Of a stretch of 64,000 bases of DNA, positions 44,967 through 53,254 are shown in pieces. The translations under genes were made by a program, and so were the position numbers. Origin of the DNA: UBA1181 sp963648205 (lineage in GTDB: Bacteria > Bacteroidota > Bacteroidia > Bacteroidales > Paludibacteraceae); NCBI GenBank assembly GCA_963648205.1, contig CAVJCT010000056.1, positions 1 to 64,000 on the forward strand. The letters run 5' to 3'. Position 1 is the stretch's first letter. Each line of letters begins with the position of its first letter. The notes beneath the pieces were generated by a model. That model was not told where the DNA came from. It searched no databases and saw only the letters and a program-made list of their open reading frames with translations.

Positions 44967-46063
44967 ATCTCCTTCCTTTCTGCGAGTCCATCGCTTCCAT
45001 TACCAACGACTTCTACCCATTTCTGTTTCCAATGACTGCGACTAAACAATCTTAAGATGTTGGGAGTCAATGGATTCTGAGTAGTTCCACTGATCATTTT
45101 TGATGCTGCAGCCGAACCAGCCAAGGTGATTCCTCCTGTCAAACTCTCCATTCCTGCCGAACTAACGATATAAGAAGCAATAGACGGAATCATCATGTAA
45201 AGCACCAAAAAAGCAAGAAGAAAGATGATGTATGAGATGGTAAGCGTTGTCATCGTGCCATCTAATGCGTTCACATCTAACGAAACCTGATCTATCGCCT
45301 CTTTATATACCTCAATATGTGAATTAATCAATGATAAATGCATCTGATTAATGATTAAATCCATCAAGTTGGCAATAGGTATGAAAAGGCAAACATTGAT
45401 ATATTTGCTCAACCATTGCTTCCAATTTCCTTTGAAAATCGGCAGAACGGATAGTGCAAAGGCAAACGGGCCAAAGACTATCAAGACGATTCGAAAGGCT
45501 AAACTCACCGCTCGTATCACCAACTTTACCGCACCGAAAAGTATGCCTGCAATATACTCTAATCCCCAGAGCATCAAGTCGATACAGTTAGAATAGAGGT
45601 TTGAGAAAAAGTCGGATATGGAACTCAACACCTTGACATTTCGCATGATGCCGCCGTTCTCGTCATTGACTTTCTTCACCTCATCTTGGTAGTTCACTTT
45701 CAGATTTTCCAACTCCTCTCGTGTGCTTGTCAGACTCTCTTGGTTGGAGGTCGCAATCTCCTCCGTATAGGTATTTATCGGCTCAAAAATACTATCCACC
45801 AGTCCGTAAACGCAACTGAAATTGATGGTAATCACACCGATAATGAAGGGTCGCAACAAGGCACTAAAGTCAAACGCTTCGCCCTTCGCCCAAGTCTTCA
45901 TCAGAATATTGGCGAAATAGGCAAACGAAAAGAGTCCGCATAGCAGAAAACATATATTTGAAATTCCCGACAACTCCCCTACCACCTTGTCGAACAGCGT
46001 ATCCATGAAACTATCTGAAAGATAGGTAGATAGGTTAATTGAAGGAACTGTACTTAAATCCAT
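44960..46063 (-). CDS. traJ: Conjugative transposon protein TraJ (VirB6-like)
   Basis: A 367-residue polytopic inner-membrane protein. Hydrophobic segments include ISNICFLLCGLFSFAYFANI, LLRPFIIGVITINFSCVYGL, AVSLAFRIVLIVFGPFAFAL and LTISYIIFLLAFLVLYMMIP. The block FAFALSVLPIFKGNWKQWLS is typical of TraJ. VirB6-like proteins form part of the channel across the inner membrane. The soluble segment after the first spans (residues ~95-150) is a coiled coil. It overlaps traK. Confidence 0.92.
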   Translation of the reverse strand: MDLSTVPSINLSTYLSDSFMDTLFDKVVGELSGISNICFLLCGLFSFAYFANILMKTWAKGEAFDFSALLRPFIIGVITINFSCVYGLVDSIFEPINTYTEEIATSNQESLTSTREELENLKVNYQDEVKKVNDENGGIMRNVKVLSSISDFFSNLYSNCIDLMLWGLEYIAGILFGAVKLVIRAVSLAFRIVLIVFGPFAFALSVLPIFKGNWKQWLSKYINVCLFIPIANLMDLIINQMHLSLINSHIEVYKEAIDQVSLDVNALDGTMTTLTISYIIFLLAFLVLYMMIPSIASYIVSSAGMESLTGGITLAGSAAASKMISGTTQNPLTPNILRLFSRSHWKQKWVEVVGNGSDGLAERKEIC

Positions 46064-46074
46064 AATCGTTAATT

Positions 46075-46686
46075 TTAGAAATTAAGGAATGAGAACAAAG
46101 ACTTGTCTTTCGTGTTCGACACGCTCTTCGTAAATGCTTTGTTATATATCCTATTCAACTCTTTTTGAGTGCTTTCCATCTCCTTTTTTAAGGCTCTCAA
46201 CTCTTGTCTTCTCTCGAAATCACTCAATGAGACATCGTTTTTCTCTGTCTTGTTTTGCACCACCGCACTCGCCTGTTTCGCAATCTTGCTCACATTCGAA
46301 CTACAGTCTGCAAGGTCTAATATCGTCTGCGCCTTCTCGGTAATCGTCAACGCAGCCGTCTTTTTGATGTTCTTTCGCATATTATTGGAGGTCTTCACGA
46401 TATTCTCGCCAATCGTAACAATCTCTGCCACCTCCTTCGCATCTTTCACATACGAAGAGACTTTCTCAACCTTTTCTTGCATCTTCTTCGCACTTTCGAG
46501 CGACTGTTTAGCAATCTGAATCTGCTCAACAAACTTATATTTCTGGTCGATTTGCTCCTCCATCTGCTCAGCCGCCAATGTCAAACGTTGCACCACCGAA
46601 GTTGGGTCTGACACCACCATCGCACCCTGAGAAAATCCATTGGATGCAACCGCAGCCAAACAACTCAGAATTATCAATTTCTTCAT
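46075..46686 (-). CDS. traI: Conjugal transfer protein, TraI/DUF4141 type
   Basis: A 203-residue protein from the ATG at 46686, which overlaps the traG stop as ATGA. The signal peptide is LIILSCLAAVASNGFSQ. A long helical region with many coiled-coil heptads follows (EQIQIAKQSLESAKKMQEKV), resembling the DUF4141/VirB5-like proteins found between traG and traJ. The name follows the Bacteroides conjugative transposon gene order and must not be confused with the TraI relaxase of F plasmids. The traH gene often present in this interval is absent. Confidence 0.78.
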   Translation of the reverse strand: MKKLIILSCLAAVASNGFSQGAMVVSDPTSVVQRLTLAAEQMEEQIDQKYKFVEQIQIAKQSLESAKKMQEKVEKVSSYVKDAKEVAEIVTIGENIVKTSNNMRKNIKKTAALTITEKAQTILDLADCSSNVSKIAKQASAVVQNKTEKNDVSLSDFERRQELRALKKEMESTQKELNRIYNKAFTKSVSNTKDKSLFSFLNF

Positions 46687-49187
46687 CTTCTTTTCTCCTT
46701 TAAATAACAATTAATTGCTTTTTTATATGTTCCTTCTTGCTGATAATAACCCAATATTCGTCCTTTTTCCTCCTTATCAGTAGTGAAGGTACAGTACTCC
46801 TCTGGACTCACCTCCACACCATACACGGCACAGAAACCACGCAACGAGATAAACACCTCTTTGTACTTCGCACGTTTGTCAAAATCTAACGAGCAATTCA
46901 CTGAGAATAAGATATTTTGCTCCTTTTTCGAGAGTGACAACAACTCCTGTATCACTTGCGCTTTTTCTTTGAAATCGCGAAGGTCAAGCAAGATTTTGCA
47001 GTGCGACTGCGTTATCATAATGTCTTTGATGAACTTGTTACCCACCAAATCATCTGGTTCTTGGGTTACAATTGCAATCTCGCCAAAATGCTTTCTCGCC
47101 GTTCGATAGAGATAACCAATGAACGATGCCATACCCTCTTTCGCGATAGCTTGCCACGCCTCCTCAATCAACATTAACTTGCGTTGGTCTGACGGCAACC
47201 TACGAATCTTATCCATAAACGTCGCCATGATGATGAGCGTTACAATCGGGAATAACGTCTTGTTATCCTTGATGTTATCCAACTCAAAAACGATGAAACG
47301 CTTCTCCAACAGATTCAGTTCATCCGTCGAATTGAGCAGGTGCGAGAACATTCCACCTTCAGCAAAAGGTTTCAGCACCTGGATCATGTCATCCACATCG
47401 AAATTGTCAATACGCACTTTCATCTGCTCCGTAATGTAGGGTTTGAAATCCTCCTTCAAGTACTGAAAGAAAGTGTTGAAACAAGGACGAATAGAGCGGT
47501 CTTCACATATTTTATCAAGATAATTGTAAATACATACTTTAATATGAACACTTTCGCTGTTCGACAAAGGTTCGTCACCTTTCCAAAGTGTCTTAATCAA
47601 AGTGAGCAGTTGCTCCTTCTTCTCCTCGGTGTACTCATATCCAGGCTCATAGAAAGGATTGAACGCTAACGGATGTTCCTCCGTATAGGTGTAGTAAACG
47701 CCATCCTCGCCATTCGTTTCCTCCTGAATCATCTTGCACAAACCTTGGTAAGAGTCTCCAATGTCCACCAACACGATATGACAACCTTGTTCCCAATATT
47801 GTCTAATTAAGTTATTGGTAAAGAACGACTTACCAGAACCAGACGGACCGATAATCACTTTGTTACGATTGTCAATCCACCCCATCTTCTTCGGATAATC
47901 GTCCAAATCGATGCGTACAGGGACACCTGCAAGTCGGTCTGTCAAATAAATTCCAAAGTCGGACGGATTCACCATCGAGCGATAGTTTCCATCAAAGTTC
48001 AAGAAACAGCAACCTTGTTCTAAGAAAGTCAGAAAGGTCTGTTCCGATGGATATTGCGAGGCGGCGCCAGGGATTCCACCCCAAAAAACCTGTGGCACGA
48101 TTTTCTCCGTTTTCGTCTTTGTACAACAGTTCATAGTTGACAAAGCGGACTCTGCCACTGAGTTTTTGGCTAACAGTTGCTCCCAGTTCTCATCCCACAA
48201 TATCACATTGAAAGCACAACGGACACTTCTCTTTTGCTTCACATACGCCTCGTCTAAAAAAGCGGTATTACGTTCCAAATTAATGGCGTTCTCCCGCGAA
48301 GCAGACGAAAAGGCCTGTTGTAATCGACCCTTCTGCTTTATTTTGTTCAATGTATCTTGATGATTATCAAAGAAAAAATATTGGTTATAAATATGGTCGA
48401 AAGGCATGTTGAGCGATAAATTCGCAACATAACTCTGAGGCACCAAGAAATTCGGCGGATTGGAAAAGCGTTTATTGCAAGAATGATTCGCCACTTCTAT
48501 TGGGACAGTCTCCAAGTCGGCAATCGAGAAACAAGAGACGAACTTGTCGCCCACCATCAATGTTCCATCCTCGACGTGCAAATCCTTTAATACAGTGTGA
48601 CCAGACGAATAGTCGAGCGAGAGATATTGCTCAATTATACCAAATTCTGTATCTGCTCCTACCAACTCTGCTTCTGATAATGTCCGAATCGTAATGCCCG
48701 CATCCCTTATCATCTGCTCCATCTTGCCCACTGCCTCTTTGAACTGATTCATGCGTGTCTCGTCTAAAACCGTTTTAGGAACAAGCCGATTCTTGCACAA
48801 TGCCGATGCCGTAGAATAACGTTCCAAATTGGATTTTGATGAAAGTGACACATAGAGAAACGATCTGTGTTTCAGATACTTCCGACCTTTAAAATGTTGT
48901 CCATACGACTGTGCCAAAAAGGAATTCCCATAACCGTCCGACTGACATTCGCTCGTTGAAAAAACATCTTGCTTATGTACAATCGTGTAATCTGGCAAAT
49001 CGCGAAACGCCATCATAAAGACTCTATGAAGTTGATTGTAATCCTCCTCTTCCCTCGTGAATATTTGGGGTAACTCCAACTCATAACAAATCGTTACATC
49101 TGCCGTCCGAGAGATCAGAAAACCATCCTCTATCTTCCACAAAGGGAAAACATCCTCTATCTTGCTACTTTTCACATTAAAATCCAT
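46683..49187 (-). CDS. traG: Conjugative transposon ATPase TraG (VirB4-like)
   Basis: An 834-residue VirB4-family ATPase that energises assembly of the T4SS. The N-terminal TraG domain has VFPLWKIEDGFLISRTADVT, and Walker A is KVIIGPSGSGKSFFTNNLI near residue 445. Walker B is KLMLIEEAWQAIAKEGMASF, and a helicase-like AIVTQEPDDLVGN motif lies downstream. The length matches Bacteroides TraG. Despite its name it is not the TraG/VirD4 coupling protein; none is present in the window. It overlaps traI by 4 nt. Confidence 0.95.
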   Translation of the reverse strand: MDFNVKSSKIEDVFPLWKIEDGFLISRTADVTICYELELPQIFTREEEDYNQLHRVFMMAFRDLPDYTIVHKQDVFSTSECQSDGYGNSFLAQSYGQHFKGRKYLKHRSFLYVSLSSKSNLERYSTASALCKNRLVPKTVLDETRMNQFKEAVGKMEQMIRDAGITIRTLSEAELVGADTEFGIIEQYLSLDYSSGHTVLKDLHVEDGTLMVGDKFVSCFSIADLETVPIEVANHSCNKRFSNPPNFLVPQSYVANLSLNMPFDHIYNQYFFFDNHQDTLNKIKQKGRLQQAFSSASRENAINLERNTAFLDEAYVKQKRSVRCAFNVILWDENWEQLLAKNSVAESALSTMNCCTKTKTEKIVPQVFWGGIPGAASQYPSEQTFLTFLEQGCCFLNFDGNYRSMVNPSDFGIYLTDRLAGVPVRIDLDDYPKKMGWIDNRNKVIIGPSGSGKSFFTNNLIRQYWEQGCHIVLVDIGDSYQGLCKMIQEETNGEDGVYYTYTEEHPLAFNPFYEPGYEYTEEKKEQLLTLIKTLWKGDEPLSNSESVHIKVCIYNYLDKICEDRSIRPCFNTFFQYLKEDFKPYITEQMKVRIDNFDVDDMIQVLKPFAEGGMFSHLLNSTDELNLLEKRFIVFELDNIKDNKTLFPIVTLIIMATFMDKIRRLPSDQRKLMLIEEAWQAIAKEGMASFIGYLYRTARKHFGEIAIVTQEPDDLVGNKFIKDIMITQSHCKILLDLRDFKEKAQVIQELLSLSKKEQNILFSVNCSLDFDKRAKYKEVFISLRGFCAVYGVEVSPEEYCTFTTDKEEKGRILGYYQQEGTYKKAINCYLKEKRR

Positions 49188-49207
49188 ACGAATCTTATCT
49201 TTTATAA

Positions 49208-49516
49208 TTAAGTGGTTTTCAACAGTTTACCGACGCGAACATTGTTCTGTACACGAGCCACTGTCTTGTATTGCGCCATCACATATCGCAGACCATTCTC
49301 ACCGAATCTTCTATTCAGATAGTAGGCTGAACCTACGCTTGCCAATGCACAAAGCATCACAATCGACATGGAGACTCCAAACGAGAAAAACATTCCTATC
49401 ACGAAATACAAAAGCACACTCACAATGATTCCACCTAAAGCAATAAACACATAGACCGCACGAAGACCTTTGAACTCAAAAGACCTTCCGACCCCTTTAT
49501 TGACTTTATAAGTCAT
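49208..49516 (-). CDS. traF: Conjugative transposon protein TraF (DUF4133)
   Basis: A 102-residue protein recognised as TraF/DUF4133. The N-terminus carries NKGVGRSFEFKGLRAVYVFI, followed by two spans (IALGGIIVSVLLYFVIGM and SIVMLCALASVGSAYYL) and a basic tail that includes RFGENGLRYVMAQYK. It plays the VirB3-like role with the VirB4-type TraG. It lies 6 nt after traE and 20 nt before traG. Confidence 0.9.
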   Translation of the reverse strand: MTYKVNKGVGRSFEFKGLRAVYVFIALGGIIVSVLLYFVIGMFFSFGVSMSIVMLCALASVGSAYYLNRRFGENGLRYVMAQYKTVARVQNNVRVGKLLKTT

Positions 49517-49522
49517 TCAAAA

Positions 49523-49852
49523 TCAATTAAAGAAGAAATTCTTCACAACCATTGAGACGACGCATGCCACAACCAAACCGCCGACCCATCCGCCGATTTT
49601 TTTCGCAGAATCAGTATCACCGTTGAACAGTTTATAGGCTACAACCGCACCGCCCACCAAGGCGAACAATCCTGAAATCGTCATGAACAACGTCAAGGCC
49701 GGAGATGCCATCTTCTCTAACTGCTGATTGGCAGTCTTCAAAGCGTCTGCTGCATGTTTTTGAGCAAACATCGCACTTGAAACAGATAAACCTAAAGCAG
49801 CCACCGAAACCTTGCGCACGGCTGCACTTTGAAAGAAATTTTTTAATTTCAT
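49523..49852 (-). CDS. traE: Conjugative transposon protein TraE (DUF4134)
   Basis: A 109-residue protein of the TraE/DUF4134 family. An N-terminal signal-like segment ends at AMFAQ. Two hydrophobic spans follow (LTLFMTISGLFALVGGAVVA and GWVGGLVVACVVSMVVKNFF) around the conserved YKLFNGDTDSAKKIGGW. It resembles VirB2 pilin-type proteins in size and topology. It is the first recognised tra gene of this block; the usual traA-traD genes are not upstream. Confidence 0.9.
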   Translation of the reverse strand: MKLKNFFQSAAVRKVSVAALGLSVSSAMFAQKHAADALKTANQQLEKMASPALTLFMTISGLFALVGGAVVAYKLFNGDTDSAKKIGGWVGGLVVACVVSMVVKNFFFN

Positions 49853-49925
49853 TTTGAAAAAAATTATTGAATTATATGTTAACAGGCATTATGCAAAACA
49901 GATTTTATAACAAAACGCCCAATCT

Positions 49926-50132
49926 TTACGAAGAAAACTCTGTGGCTGACCATTCTTCGTCCTCAACATCCTCATTTCGAGAACGTTTCCGTCGAATCGA
50001 ATCAGTCGACATTTGCGAACCCTTCTTGAGCATCATCGTGGCAAAAACGACCAAAATGACATCAAGAGCAATACAAAGTACCGCATCAAAAATCAAAAAC
50101 TCACTCCAAGTTACAGATTCCAAACCAAACAT
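49926..50132 (-). CDS. Small membrane protein at the head of the tra operon
   Basis: A 68-residue protein from the ATG at 50132 (a GTG three codons upstream is possible). One hydrophobic span (FLIFDAVLCIALDVILVVFA) is followed by a basic and acidic tail (SIRRKRSRNEDVEDEEW). No family recognised. It lies between the tra promoter and traE, 73 nt upstream of traE, so it is probably expressed with the T4SS. It occupies the place where traA-D would be. Confidence 0.6.
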   Translation of the reverse strand: MFGLESVTWSEFLIFDAVLCIALDVILVVFATMMLKKGSQMSTDSIRRKRSRNEDVEDEEWSATEFSS

Positions 50133-50226
50133 AACAAACACCGTTTATTACAAATCAATATTTAAATGCTGAGGAAAACAAATCAGGATTCTTGAAAAAC
50201 TTACAGGTATTTCCCTCAAAACGTCG

Positions 50227-50258
50227 CAAAGGTAGGAGAGATTTATCAGACGACCAAG
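50227..50258 (-). promoter_or_regulatory. Promoter of the tra operon
   Basis: On the minus strand TACCTTTG (50234-50227) fits TAnnTTTG. CTTG (50258-50255), one mismatch from TTTG, lies 20 nt upstream. The transcript would start near 50219, about 85 nt before the first start codon. Confidence 0.6.
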
Positions 50259-50491
50259 AAAATGAAGAAATTTTTTCACTTTTCCCCCCGAACTTTACTA
50301 TTCTCCATGCCAATAAGCAGACAGTATTTCAGTCTTTTTCGCGCTAATCAGACCACATACCAGCCAAAAACATAGACTTTTTATACAATAAGCCGACAAT
50401 TTGTCATATTCAACGGCTTTAGCATCTGCCAAATCGTCCGATTCATTCAAAGAATATAATATTTAATGACAAAAATGGCAAAAATATAGAA

Positions 50492-50508
50492 TGGCACGGC
50501 ATTTGCAT
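50492..50508 (+). promoter_or_regulatory. Sigma-54 (RpoN) promoter of the hsp20 gene
   Basis: TGGCACGGCATTTGCAT matches the sigma-54 consensus TGGCACG-N4-TTGCW at every defined position, with the -24 GG and -12 GC separated by 10 nt. The start would be near 50518, leaving a ~70-nt leader. A palindrome GACAATTTGTC at 50395-50405, about 90 nt upstream, could be the enhancer-binding site required for sigma-54 activation. Confidence 0.78.
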
Positions 50509-50586
50509 ATCCTTAGGTGGTTGAACGAAAGGACAACCGATAGAGATAGAAAAAAAGAAAGTTTAATATAATTGGAGGATTTGATT

Positions 50587-51036
50587 ATGTTATTAGCTAA
50601 AAGAAGTCAGGATTTCATTCCTACATTATTCAACGATTTGTTTGATATGGATTTGAATGGAAACTGGAACAAGAATTTCGCTCCAGCATTTTCAACGACA
50701 CCACAAATCAACATCATCGAGAAGGACAATGAGTTCGATATGGAGTTCAGTGTTCCAGGTTTGACTAAAGAGGACTTGAACATCACTATTGATGCGGAGA
50801 GTAACTTGGTCATCGAGATGTCTAAGAAAGATGAGAAGAAAGAAGAGAAGAAGGACGGACATTACTTACGTCATGAGTTCTCATCATCTCAGTTCAAAGA
50901 GAAATTCTTCTTGCCAGACAACATCAACAAGGAGGCAATCACAGCCAAGGTTGAGAACGGCGTTTTGAACGTTGTCCTTCCAAAGCAAGCCGAGGAAGAG
51001 AAGGCAAAACAAACTAAAACTATTGAGATTCAGTAG
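50587..51036 (+). CDS. Hsp20/alpha-crystallin small heat-shock protein
   Basis: A 149-residue ATP-independent holdase that binds unfolding proteins as large oligomers. The alpha-crystallin domain spans ~40-130, with MEFSVPGLTKEDLNITIDAE and VENGVLNVVLPKQ, which contains the conserved GVLNVVLP. An N-terminal arm precedes it and the tail is short and Lys-rich. I chose ATG 50587 because a clear Shine-Dalgarno TTGGAGG (50572-50578) lies 8 nt upstream; the alternative TTG at 50572 would be inside that site. It is controlled by a sigma-54 promoter and followed by a small basic-peptide gene and a terminator. Confidence 0.95.
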   Translation: MLLAKRSQDFIPTLFNDLFDMDLNGNWNKNFAPAFSTTPQINIIEKDNEFDMEFSVPGLTKEDLNITIDAESNLVIEMSKKDEKKEEKKDGHYLRHEFSSSQFKEKFFLPDNINKEAITAKVENGVLNVVLPKQAEEEKAKQTKTIEIQ

Positions 51037-51097
51037 TTTAGAGTTTTGAAGTCGAGAGTAAGTTCACCAATAGTATAACCCATAAATACTTACGGAT

Positions 51098-51211
51098 ATG
51101 AAAGGTAATGAGAAAAAACCAAAACAGGTCGATAAGAAGGCTAAACACCACGACCACGTTCCTGCTTACGAAGTAGCTGAAGAGAAGGCTGAAGCAAGCA
51201 GAAAGAAATGA
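51098..51211 (+). CDS. 37-residue Lys/His-rich peptide downstream of hsp20
   Basis: A short open frame, ATG at 51098 to TGA at 51209-51211. It encodes a highly charged peptide (MKGNEKKPKQVDKKAKHHDH then VPAYEVAEEKAEASRKK). It lies 61 nt after hsp20 and just before that operon's terminator, so it is probably on the same transcript. The composition (11 Lys, 3 His, 6 Glu) and lack of hydrophobic residues suggest a disordered protein. No family known to me; reality is supported by position and by the clean codon run to the terminator. Confidence 0.6.
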   Translation: MKGNEKKPKQVDKKAKHHDHVPAYEVAEEKAEASRKK

Positions 51212-51232
51212 ACATAGTGTAGAATATCAGAG

Positions 51233-51261
51233 AAGCGTCCTCAAATGGGGACGCTTTTTTT
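51233..51261 (+). terminator. Terminator of the hsp20 operon
   Basis: AAGCGTCC (51233-51240) pairs GGACGCTT (51249-51256) around an 8-nt loop, followed by TTTTT. It is 21 nt past the small-peptide stop. Confidence 0.88.
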
Positions 51262-51271
51262 GTACGCTATC

Positions 51272-52477
51272 CTAATACAAAAGTCCGAACATCCAAAGCG
51301 GAATCCTATTGCCATTACCCACCTCAATATCGTCGATAGCGAGGTAGCCATTGGGAATGTCAGCAATCTGGTCGAACGTTTTGCGACTGCCACCCACATC
51401 GAAAAGATAAGTCTCATCTGCCAGAAAATCACCCTGTTTAGGCATAATCAAATCAGCGACCGTACCCACTTGGTTTGCGAAAAAAGTCTCCCGCATTGTT
51501 CCCTCCGACACACTTCCCGACAAAGCATACATCAAATTAGGATTGTTCAGGTAAACCTTCTTCGGACCTAAAAGATGCTTATAATCTTTCTGTTTCTCCG
51601 TTAGCAACCAAAGCAAACCTGCACGATCCAACCAATAAAGCATCTTCAAGGTCTGGTCGCGCGAAGACTCCAACTGACTCGCCAATTTATTGATATTCGG
51701 TTCAAGAGGAACATTTTGGGCAATCACCATCAATAGTTTTTTGATCTTTTGAGCCGTCGTATAAGTAATCTCTTCAACAGACGGAATATCATCATCTATG
51801 ACAAGACGAACCACCTCGCTCAACCGCATTAGATAATCTTCTCCTGCCTCCTTATAATATGGATAGTAGCCCGACCGAAGATAAAGATCGAAATATTTTA
51901 GAACTTTCACCTTTGACGTTATGTCCAATGCAATCTGAATATGCCCTTTTAGTAAATCTTCCAATCGTACTGAAGGAACAGTTATAACATCCTCATACTC
52001 AAGATATTCACGGAAAGAAAGACCATTGAGCGTATAGAGCGATTGTCTACGCGACAAGTCTGCCACCGAATTGTCGATAGCCAACATGGCAGAACCAGTG
52101 TAAACAATTTTCAAATCCGGATAATTATCATAGAAATTTTTGAGTAAAGATGTCCAATTTTTATAACGATGAACCTCATCAATATAAAGATTCACGATGC
52201 CATGCGTGTACAAGAACTCAACCAAGTCCTCCAACCGATGATTGTCAAACCAGAGATTATCCAACGAAAAATAGAGCGCGTCATCAACGTTTTCAAACGA
52301 GTCTTTGATATGTTGCAAAAGCAATGTCGTTTTTCCTACACCTCTCGCACCTTTTATGCCAACAAGACGAACATTCCAGTTTATCTCGTTGTACAAATAC
52401 CGCTTGAACCGCAAATCTGTCGCAGCAAGTTTCCTATGATAAACATTCAATAATGGCTGAATATCAGTATATTCCAT
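51272..52477 (-). CDS. Stand-alone AAA ATPase, AAA_14/DUF4143 type
   Basis: A 401-residue protein. Walker A is VGIKGARGVGKTTLLLQHI near residue 41, and Walker B is NLYIDEVHRYKNWTSLLK near residue 98, followed by sensor VYTGSAMLAIDNSVADLSRR. The C-terminal DUF4143-like domain ends YLAIDDIEVGNGNRIPLWMF, where the position of the nuclease E-x-K is degenerate (E-V-G). The same class as the gene at 9429, but only distantly similar in sequence. A clear AAAGGAG precedes the ATG. Three palindromes lie immediately upstream over its promoter. Function unknown. Confidence 0.87.
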   Translation of the reverse strand: MEYTDIQPLLNVYHRKLAATDLRFKRYLYNEINWNVRLVGIKGARGVGKTTLLLQHIKDSFENVDDALYFSLDNLWFDNHRLEDLVEFLYTHGIVNLYIDEVHRYKNWTSLLKNFYDNYPDLKIVYTGSAMLAIDNSVADLSRRQSLYTLNGLSFREYLEYEDVITVPSVRLEDLLKGHIQIALDITSKVKVLKYFDLYLRSGYYPYYKEAGEDYLMRLSEVVRLVIDDDIPSVEEITYTTAQKIKKLLMVIAQNVPLEPNINKLASQLESSRDQTLKMLYWLDRAGLLWLLTEKQKDYKHLLGPKKVYLNNPNLMYALSGSVSEGTMRETFFANQVGTVADLIMPKQGDFLADETYLFDVGGSRKTFDQIADIPNGYLAIDDIEVGNGNRIPLWMFGLLY

Positions 52478-52501
52478 ATGCTATCACGCTCCTTTCAACC
52501 A

Positions 52502-52600
52502 CAAAAATACAAAATCACTTTCAGAAAAGTGATTTTTCCTCCATAAAAACACTTTTACAAAAGTGAAATATCATTGAAAAACACTTTTACAGAAGTGTTT
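52502..52600 (-). promoter_or_regulatory. Promoter with three repeated palindromic operators upstream of the AAA ATPase
   Basis: The minus-strand -7 element is TATTTTTG (52509-52502). Three inverted repeats sharing CACTTT...AAAGTG or AAGTG lie upstream. Unit 1 (52511-52536) has AAAATCACTTT/AAAGTGATTTT-type arms, unit 2 (52550-52565) is CACTTTTACAAAAGTG, and unit 3 (52579-52600) has AAACACTT/AAGTGTTT arms. Centres are ~34 and ~32 bp apart, close to three helical turns. Unit 1 fills the -33 to -10 spacer. This reads as a cooperative repressor site. Confidence 0.62.
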
Positions 52601-52605
52601 CAATT

Positions 52606-53247
52606 TTAACAATCTGAATTTTCAGATTTCTTTTCGCTCTTCCCGATGAACAAATTTCGAAGGTAGGAGACGAAACCGAAGGACTGCCCCAATATCAAAA
52701 TAAAGTCTAAACGAATCAGTGCGTAGATCAAAATGATGCTTGATCCAATCAAACTCAGCAACCAAAAGCCTTTTGGCAGAACGGAATCGCCCACCTTCTT
52801 TGAATAATACCATTGATAGACGAAACGGAGCGTAAACGTAACCTGACCAATAGAGCCGAAGACCACCAACCACATCGGAATGCCTTCATTCTTGAAAAGA
52901 CTATTGATGAACAAATCGAAATTGCTCATCATCATCGACACAATCAGAACGGGAACGAGCAAGAAGAGATAACTGCAGACCGCAGGCAATTTCTGCCAAA
53001 CATTCTTCGCTTTCAAATTCCACCAATAGACATAATAAGAAATGCACTGTCCAAGGATGATGGAGAAGTCATCGCGCAACCATCCGTAAAGGAAGAAAAG
53101 CAACGAACCTACGATGCTCAGAACCCAGAACAAGGTTGGCGAGACAACCCTTTTCTGTTTCTCAGACTTTATCAATTGCACCAATATGCGGGCGGCAAAA
53201 CAACCCTGCGCAATGAGTCCGACAATAAATATCAAAAATGACGACAT
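52606..53247 (-). CDS. Membrane protein with two LAB_N (lipid-A-disaccharide synthase N-terminal) domains
   Basis: A 213-residue polytopic protein made of two LAB_N units. The first has GLIAQGCFAARILVQLIKSE and LFFLYGWLRDDFSIILGQ. The second has GSIGQVTFTLRFVYQWYYSK and ILIYALIRLDFILILGQSFG. LAB_N proteins are commonly encoded with ArnC/ArnT-type enzymes and are thought to act in lipid A or undecaprenyl-linked sugar modification, though the biochemistry is unclear. It is the last gene of a four-gene minus-strand operon, starting 7 nt after the GT39 stop. Its own stop is followed by the operator region of the ATPase. Confidence 0.88.
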   Translation of the reverse strand: MSSFLIFIVGLIAQGCFAARILVQLIKSEKQKRVVSPTLFWVLSIVGSLLFFLYGWLRDDFSIILGQCISYYVYWWNLKAKNVWQKLPAVCSYLFLLVPVLIVSMMMSNFDLFINSLFKNEGIPMWLVVFGSIGQVTFTLRFVYQWYYSKKVGDSVLPKGFWLLSLIGSSIILIYALIRLDFILILGQSFGFVSYLRNLFIGKSEKKSENSDC

Positions 53248-53254
53248 CAGCCTT

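Noticed and set aside
50572..50587. TTG start of hsp20 at 50572
   Set aside because: It lies within the Shine-Dalgarno sequence TTGGAGG that serves the ATG at 50587.
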